Of a DNA stretch of 64,000 bases, positions 59,308-64,000 are shown in pieces. The position numbers were made by a program, and so were the translations under genes. Below the pieces are notes generated by a model that was not told the origin of the DNA, made no database searches, and saw only the letters and a program-made list of their open reading frames with translations. This DNA comes from an uncultured Rivibacter sp. Its GTDB lineage: Bacteria; Pseudomonadota; Gammaproteobacteria; Burkholderiales; Burkholderiaceae. Location of the stretch: positions 1-64,000 of the forward strand of contig CAMLLU010000003.1 in assembly GCA_946480925.1 (NCBI GenBank). Direction: 5' to 3'. Within the stretch, counting starts at the first letter, position 1; each line of letters begins with the position of its first letter.

Positions 59308-59356
59308 AAGCCGCGAGGATACGTCCAGGCGCGGCGTTTTCGTCCTGGGTCCTACG

Positions 59357-60205
59357 CTACAGGTCGGTGCGCAGCTTCCAGATCTCGGGGAACAGCACCA
59401 CGTCGAGCATCTTGCGCAGGTAGCCCACGCCCGAGGTGCCGCCGGTGCCGCGCTTGAAGCCGATCACCCGTTCTACCGTGGTCACATGACGGAACCGCCA
59501 CAACCGGAATGCATCTTCCAGGTCGGTGAGCTCTTCGCCCAACTGGTAGAGATCCCAATGCTGCTCGGGGCTGCGATAGACGGCGAGCCAGGCCTGCTCG
59601 ACCTCGGTGCTTTCGGCATAGGGCTGCGTCCAGTCGCGCTGCGTGTGCGTGGCCGGCACGGCCAGGCCGCGGCGGGCCAGCAGGCGCAGCGACTCGTCGT
59701 ACAGCGAAGGCGCCTCGTAGGCTGCCTGCACCTCGGCCAGCCGCACCGCGCTGTGCAAATGGGGCTTGAGCATCGCGGCGTTCTTGTTGCCCAGCGAGAA
59801 CTCGATGCAGCGGTATTGCCAGCTCTGGAAGCCGCTGCTGTTGCTGAGGTAGGGGCGGATGGCCGAGTACTCAGGCGGCGTCATGGTGGCCAGCACGTCC
59901 CAGGCGTGCACCAGCTGTTCCATGATCTTGGAAACACGCGCGAGCATCTTGAAGGCCGGTGGCAGCTCGTCGTTCGCGATGGCGGTGATGGCGGCTCGCA
60001 GCTCGTGCAGCATCAGCTTCATCCACAGCTCCGAGGTCTGGTGCTGCACGATGAAGAGCATCTCGTTGTGCTCGGGCGAAAGCGGCTTCTGCGCCGAGAG
60101 GATCTGGTCGAGCTGCAGGTAGTCGCCGTAGCTCATGTCCTTCGAGAAGTCGAGCTGGGCCTTCTCGTCGTGGACGATCTGTTCGGAGGTCTTGTTCGGG
60201 TTCAT
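59357..60205 (-). CDS. kynA: Tryptophan 2,3-dioxygenase
   Basis: Haem enzyme that opens L-tryptophan to N-formylkynurenine, step 1 of the kynurenine pathway. 282 residues. Features are [42 protein letters not shown] (active-site His), [17 protein letters not shown] and [31 protein letters not shown] (haem-proximal His and substrate loop). ATG at 60205; the longer frame reads antisense into kynU. Last gene of kynB-kynU-kynA; the 17-base gap to kynU suggests one transcript. Confidence 0.97.
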   Translation of the reverse strand: MNPNKTSEQIVHDEKAQLDFSKDMSYGDYLQLDQILSAQKPLSPEHNEMLFIVQHQTSELWMKLMLHELRAAITAIANDELPPAFKMLARVSKIMEQLVHAWDVLATMTPPEYSAIRPYLSNSSGFQSWQYRCIEFSLGNKNAAMLKPHLHSAVRLAEVQAAYEAPSLYDESLRLLARRGLAVPATHTQRDWTQPYAESTEVEQAWLAVYRSPEQHWDLYQLGEELTDLEDAFRLWRFRHVTTVERVIGFKRGTGGTSGVGYLRKMLDVVLFPEIWKLRTDL

Positions 60206-60222
60206 GTCTTCGGGTCGCTGCG

Positions 60223-61479
60223 TCAGGTCACTGCGGCGCGTTGGTTGAAGCGGGCTTCGCGCCATTCCTCTTTCTCGAGCACCTGCACGAAATGCTCCAC
60301 CGCATCCCACACGTCGGTGTGGCTGGTGTAGAGCGGCGTGAAGCCGAAGCGCAGCACGTCGGGCGCGCGGAAGTCGCCGATCACGCCGCGGGCGATGAGC
60401 GCCTGCACCATCGCGTAGCCGCCGCTGTCGTGAGCAAAGCACACCTGGCTGCCGCGGATGCTCGCATCGCGTGGCGACGCCAGTGAAAGGCCATGGCCCG
60501 TGCAACGCGACTCGACCAGCTCGATGAACAGCTCTGTGAGCGCGACGGACTTCTTGCGCAGCGCGCTCAGGCCACCCAAAGGCTGCGCTGCCAGCAGCGT
60601 ATCGACACCGCATTCGAGCGCCGCCAGCGAAATGACCGGCGGCGTGCCGCACAGGTAGCGCGTGATGCCGGCAGCCGGTCGATATTCAGGTGTGAACTCG
60701 AACGGCTCGGCATGCCCCATCCAGCCCGACAGCGGCTGCCAGAAGCGGTCTGCATGGCGTGGGTGGGTCCACACGAAGGCCGGTGCACCCGGGCCACCGT
60801 TGAGGTACTTGTAGCCGCAGCCCACCGCGAAGTCGGCGTCCGCTCCCTTCAGGTCGACGGGAATGGCGCCTGCCGAATGGCACAGATCCCACACCACCAA
60901 TGCGCCGGCCCGGTGGGCCGCGGCGGTGATGGCGGCCATGTCGTGCACGCGGCCGGTGCGGTAGTTCACCTGCGTGAGCATGAGCACGGCGAGGCGCTCG
61001 TTCAGGTGCGCGGCGATCTCGTCGGGCTCCACCAGCACGAGCTCGTAGCCTTGCGAGCGGGCCAGCCCTTCGGCGATGTAGAGGTCGGTCGGGAAGTTGC
61101 TGCGCTCCGAGACGATGACGTTGCACTCGGGCGCGTCTTCATCGGTGATGCGCAGCGCCGCGGTCAGCACCTTGAAGAGGTTCACCGAGGTGGAGTCGGC
61201 CACCACCAGCTCGCCGGGGCCGGCGCCCACCAGCTGCGCGATCTTGTCGCCCACGCGTTGCGGCAGCGTGATCCACCCGGCGGTGTTCCAGCTCTTGATG
61301 AGGTCACGGCCCCATTCGTCGTGCACCACTTGTGCCACGCGTTGCGGCGTGGCCTTCGGCATCACGCCGAGCGAGTTGCCGTCGAGGTAGATCGTGTCTT
61401 CAGGAATGTCGAAGAGGTTGCGCAGTTCGCGCAGCGGGTCGGCGGCGTCGTGCGCCAGGCAGTCTTGTCTTGTGGTCAT
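60223..61479 (-). CDS. kynU: Kynureninase
   Basis: PLP enzyme that cleaves L-kynurenine to anthranilate and alanine, step 3. 418 residues, the family length. Visible are [96 protein letters not shown] (the PLP Lys in [10 protein letters not shown]), and [15 protein letters not shown]. The kynB stop and kynU start share one base (TGATG). Confidence 0.97.
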   Translation of the reverse strand: MTTRQDCLAHDAADPLRELRNLFDIPEDTIYLDGNSLGVMPKATPQRVAQVVHDEWGRDLIKSWNTAGWITLPQRVGDKIAQLVGAGPGELVVADSTSVNLFKVLTAALRITDEDAPECNVIVSERSNFPTDLYIAEGLARSQGYELVLVEPDEIAAHLNERLAVLMLTQVNYRTGRVHDMAAITAAAHRAGALVVWDLCHSAGAIPVDLKGADADFAVGCGYKYLNGGPGAPAFVWTHPRHADRFWQPLSGWMGHAEPFEFTPEYRPAAGITRYLCGTPPVISLAALECGVDTLLAAQPLGGLSALRKKSVALTELFIELVESRCTGHGLSLASPRDASIRGSQVCFAHDSGGYAMVQALIARGVIGDFRAPDVLRFGFTPLYTSHTDVWDAVEHFVQVLEKEEWREARFNQRAAVT

Positions 61480-62105
61480 CAGAGTTCTCGTAAGACGGCC
61501 CGCACGGGGCTCGCGTCACAGGTCATCAGCTTCAAGGGCAGGGCGATCAGCTCGTAGTCGCCTTCGGGCACGTCGTCGAGCACCAGGTTCTCGAGCACGC
61601 GCACGTCGCGGCGGCGGATCACCTGGTGGCTGTCGAGCGTCTTGCTGTCGGCCGGGTCGATGCTGGCCGTGTCGATGCCGATGAGGCGCACGCCGCGGTC
61701 GGCCAGGCGCTCGAGCGTGGCAGGCGCATAGGCGGCGAGCCGGGTATCGAACTGATCGATCGGAGCACGCTTGTAGGTGCGCACCAGCACGCGTGGCGGC
61801 AAGTCGTCGAGCGCATGCTCGATGTGCTGCCACTCGATGAGCGGCCCGCGGCCGATGCAGTGGATCACGCGGCAGCGCCCGAGGTAAGGCGCCAGGTCCA
61901 CCGCGCCGATGGGCGCGCCTTCGTTGTCGTAGTGCACCGGCGCATCGGCATGCGCGCCCACGTGCGGGGTCAGCGTGATGGCGCTCACGTTGACCGGGCA
62001 GCCGGGGCCGATGGTCGCAACGAAGCGCTGCTGGTAGGGCGTGTCGCCGGGAAACACCGGCGACACCTCGCTGACCGGGGGTGAAATGTCCCAGAGCTTT
62101 TTCAT
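61479..62105 (-). CDS. kynB: Arylformamidase (kynurenine formamidase)
   Basis: Hydrolyses N-formylkynurenine to kynurenine, step 2. 208 residues, cyclase-like fold. The start [23 protein letters not shown] is the family N-terminus, followed by the metal motif [31 protein letters not shown] and [15 protein letters not shown]. The ATG at 62105 is preferred over a GTG three codons upstream. Upstream is an imperfect GTCGGTT...CAACGAC dyad at 62141-62159 that might bind a kyn regulator; no regulator gene is here. First gene of the operon. Confidence 0.96.
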   Translation of the reverse strand: MKKLWDISPPVSEVSPVFPGDTPYQQRFVATIGPGCPVNVSAITLTPHVGAHADAPVHYDNEGAPIGAVDLAPYLGRCRVIHCIGRGPLIEWQHIEHALDDLPPRVLVRTYKRAPIDQFDTRLAAYAPATLERLADRGVRLIGIDTASIDPADSKTLDSHQVIRRRDVRVLENLVLDDVPEGDYELIALPLKLMTCDASPVRAVLREL

Positions 62106-62186
62106 GGCCGGCACCGTAGCACCGGCTTTTGGGTCGTGGTGTCGGTTAATTCCAACGACCCCGCGGGTTTCGATAGTTCTCCGATC

Positions 62187-64000
62187 TCAGCGGCTTGCAG
62201 GCGCAGCAAATTCGGCGATAGGCGGTGTGTCGCCGCCTCTGCGTGCGAGCAGCGCAGAGGTCTCGCGCACCAGTGCCACGAACTCGGCACGCTGGCCGTG
62301 CGGGTCGCGACCCAGCGATGCGGCGGCGAGCGTTGCGCTGTCGTCGAGCGTCCAGCGGCCGGTGTAGGGGCTGGCGGCCAACGTTTGTGCATAGCCGGCC
62401 ACTGCCGCGGCAAAGCGCAGGTCGGTCGATGCCTTGTCGAAGGCGAGGGCCTTGTTCTCCATCGGCTGCTCGATCAACGCGCTGGTGTCGCTGCCCGGGG
62501 CCTTGTAGCGAATGCGCAGCCAGCCGAGCTCGCCGCTCTTGCCTTGCGAGCCGGCCTCCACGCGGTTGGCCGGGTAGCGCCGATCGGGCAACAGTCCCGC
62601 CTGGCCTTGCAGCGTGATCTCGTACAGCGCCGTCACGTGGTGGCCCGCGCCGATGTCGCCGGCATCGACCTTGTCGTTGGCGAAGTCTTCTTCACGCAGT
62701 GCGCGGTTGTCGTAGCCGATCAGGCGGTACTCTTTCACCACCGCCGGGTTGAACTCGAGCTGCAGCTTCACGTCACTGGCCACCGTGGCGAGCGTGGAGC
62801 GGAACTCGTGCACCAGCACCTTGCGAGCCTCGGCCACGGTGTCGAGGAACGAATACTTGCCGTCGCCCACGTCGGCAATGGCTTCCATCAGCGCGTCGTT
62901 GTAGCTCGCGTGGCCCACGCCCAGCGTCGACAGCCCGATGCCGCTCTTGCGTTCGGCGGCGACGATCTCCTTCAACTGGTCGATGTTGGTGACGCCCACG
63001 TTGAAGTCACCGTCGGTGGCCAGCAGGATGCGGTTGATGCCGCCCTTGATGTAGCCATGCCGCGCTTCCTGGTAGGCCAGCCGTAGCCCCGAGGCACCGG
63101 CCGTGCTGCCGCCGGCCTGCAGCGCTTCGATGGCTTCGCGGATGCGGATCTTGTCGTGGCCCGGCGTGGAGGGCAGCGCGACCCGCGTGCTGCCCGCGTA
63201 GGTGACGATGGCCACGCGGTCCTGCTCGCGCAGTTGCCCGACGAAGGCCAGCATCGCCTCCTTCACCAGGGGCAGGCTCTGCGGGATGTTCATCGAGCCC
63301 GACACGTCGATCAGCAGCACCAGGTTGGCCGGCGGCAGCGTGTCCAGGGCCGGGTCGGCCGCCTGGATGCCGATGCGCAGCAGGTGGTTGCTGGCATTCC
63401 ACGGGCTGGCCGCAAGCTCCGTGCGCACGGCAAACGGCAGCTTCGAGCCCAGCGCCTCGGGGCGCGGGTCTTCGTAGCTGAAGTAGTTGAGCATCTCTTC
63501 GGCACGCACTGTGGCCGCCGGCACCGAGGCGCCGCGGCGCACGAGGCCGCGCACGCTGCTGTAGGAGCCGGTGTCCACGTCGATCGAAAAGGTGGACACC
63601 GGTGCCTCGGCCACGCGCTTGACCGGGTGGGCTGTCGCCGTGCGGGTGGTGATGCCGGTGTAGCTCGCGTCGCGCTCCATGAGGCGGGCCGGGGGCGGAG
63701 CGACGCCGGCGATGGCCGGTGCGGCGGCCGGCGCCGGCTGGTACGCCTGTGCGGTGTGCGCAGACAACTGGCCTGTGGCTTCGGCGACGCGCGACTCCTT
63801 CGCGACGGCTTCACGCCGCGAGCGCTCAAGCCCCTGGCGCTGGGCCTGGGCATCGGCTGCGACCGCGGTAGCCGCAGCCGCCTTGTGGTCAGCGGGTGGC
63901 ACTGCGGAGCCGTCGCCGCGCATGTCGGATGTCGAGCAAGCGACCAGCGTGGCCGCCAGCAATGCGGCAAGGCCGCGTGCCAGATGGGTGGAGGAGGGCA
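62187..64000 (-). CDS. VWA-domain lipoprotein (YfbK-like), N-terminus outside window
   Basis: At least 604 codons. The reading frame is open to the right edge with no ATG; the first visible residues THLARGLAALLAATLVAC form a lipoprotein signal with lipobox LVAC, so the start lies just beyond base 64000. The MIDAS motif is VLLIDVSGSMNIPQ, with DRVAIVTYAG and STAGASGLRLAYQEA-type segments completing the von Willebrand A domain; a DUF3520-type C-terminal domain follows (KLQLEFNPAVVKEYRLIGYDNR). The N-terminal 170 residues include an Ala/Gln-rich stretch. A TTG at 63962 is not a credible start. Confidence 0.88.
   Translation of the reverse strand, partial: PSSTHLARGLAALLAATLVACSTSDMRGDGSAVPPADHKAAAATAVAADAQAQRQGLERSRREAVAKESRVAEATGQLSAHTAQAYQPAPAAAPAIAGVAPPPARLMERDASYTGITTRTATAHPVKRVAEAPVSTFSIDVDTGSYSSVRGLVRRGASVPAATVRAEEMLNYFSYEDPRPEALGSKLPFAVRTELAASPWNASNHLLRIGIQAADPALDTLPPANLVLLIDVSGSMNIPQSLPLVKEAMLAFVGQLREQDRVAIVTYAGSTRVALPSTPGHDKIRIREAIEALQAGGSTAGASGLRLAYQEARHGYIKGGINRILLATDGDFNVGVTNIDQLKEIVAAERKSGIGLSTLGVGHASYNDALMEAIADVGDGKYSFLDTVAEARKVLVHEFRSTLATVASDVKLQLEFNPAVVKEYRLIGYDNRALREEDFANDKVDAGDIGAGHHVTALYEITLQGQAGLLPDRRYPANRVEAGSQGKSGELGWLRIRYKAPGSDTSALIEQPMENKALAFDKASTDLRFAAAVAGYAQTLAASPYTGRWTLDDSATLAAASLGRDPHGQRAEFVALVRETSALLARRGGDTPPIAEFAAPASR

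Noticed and set aside
63311..63970. A leftward 219-codon frame overlapping the VWA gene in another frame
   Set aside because: Arg/Pro/Ser-rich shadow of the VWA gene with no family features.

Overview
The window is about 64 kb of GC-rich, densely packed chromosome. The gene order pyrG-kdsA-eno, ribF-ileS-lspA, an ExeA/ExeB-type secretion pair, a kynBUA operon and many Burkholderiales-type conserved genes point to a betaproteobacterium of the order Burkholderiales, most likely the Rubrivivax/Leptothrix/Rhizobacter/Piscinibacter neighbourhood. The genus is inference. The assignments are read from protein motifs only; no search was run.

Layout. 1-9631 (minus strand): eno (cut by the window edge), a DUF1330 protein, kdsA, pyrG, an alpha/beta hydrolase, an Anbu proteasome-like protease, mutS and suhB. 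9772-12690: trmJ, then a Fic gene bracketed by 27-bp direct repeats, then a DUF2189 membrane protein. 12798-18074: lspA, ileS, ribF, rsuA. 18410-22153: a lipoprotein hydrolase and two acyl-CoA dehydrogenases. 22371-24122: an unrecognised 583-residue protein preceded by a HrpB/HrpX-type (hrpII/PIP) box, so a candidate type III effector.

24403-33747 is a complete selenoprotein formate dehydrogenase locus: a three-subunit membrane-bound formate dehydrogenase whose catalytic subunit reads through an in-frame UGA at residue 196, then fdhE, selA, selB and the selenocysteine tRNA gene. A short SECIS hairpin follows the UGA. The substrate-oxidising enzyme, its maturation factor and most of its own recoding machinery are therefore adjacent; only selD is not seen here.

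33895-36876: a HlyD/FtsX-type ABC export system. 37029-43545: a small helical protein, a retropepsin-like protease, yajQ, murB, a CsgG-like lipoprotein, a glycine-rich-domain protein, a methyltransferase and a tryptophan/glutamine-rich secreted protein. 43601-46519: a TauE/SafE exporter divergent from a LysR regulator with a clear dyad operator between them, then a BMP-family binding protein. 47011-48567: a cytochrome bd subunit I with no subunit II beside it. 48572-48732: a 161-bp foldback element. 48749-52626: an amino-acid ABC transporter, ppnP and two periplasmic proteins, one with an HExxH zinc-protease motif.

52651-54152 is a scar: a VOC-family gene lacking its 5' end joined to a 5'-truncated group II intron that keeps the YADD reverse transcriptase core and domain V. 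54245-56832: an AraC regulator, a 52-residue protein and an MFS transporter preceded by three identical GTCGC-N6-GCGAC palindromes. 56814-59307: gspB/gspA. 59357-62105: kynA, kynU, kynB. 62187-64000: a VWA-domain lipoprotein cut by the window edge. No CRISPR array, rRNA or complete insertion sequence was seen.
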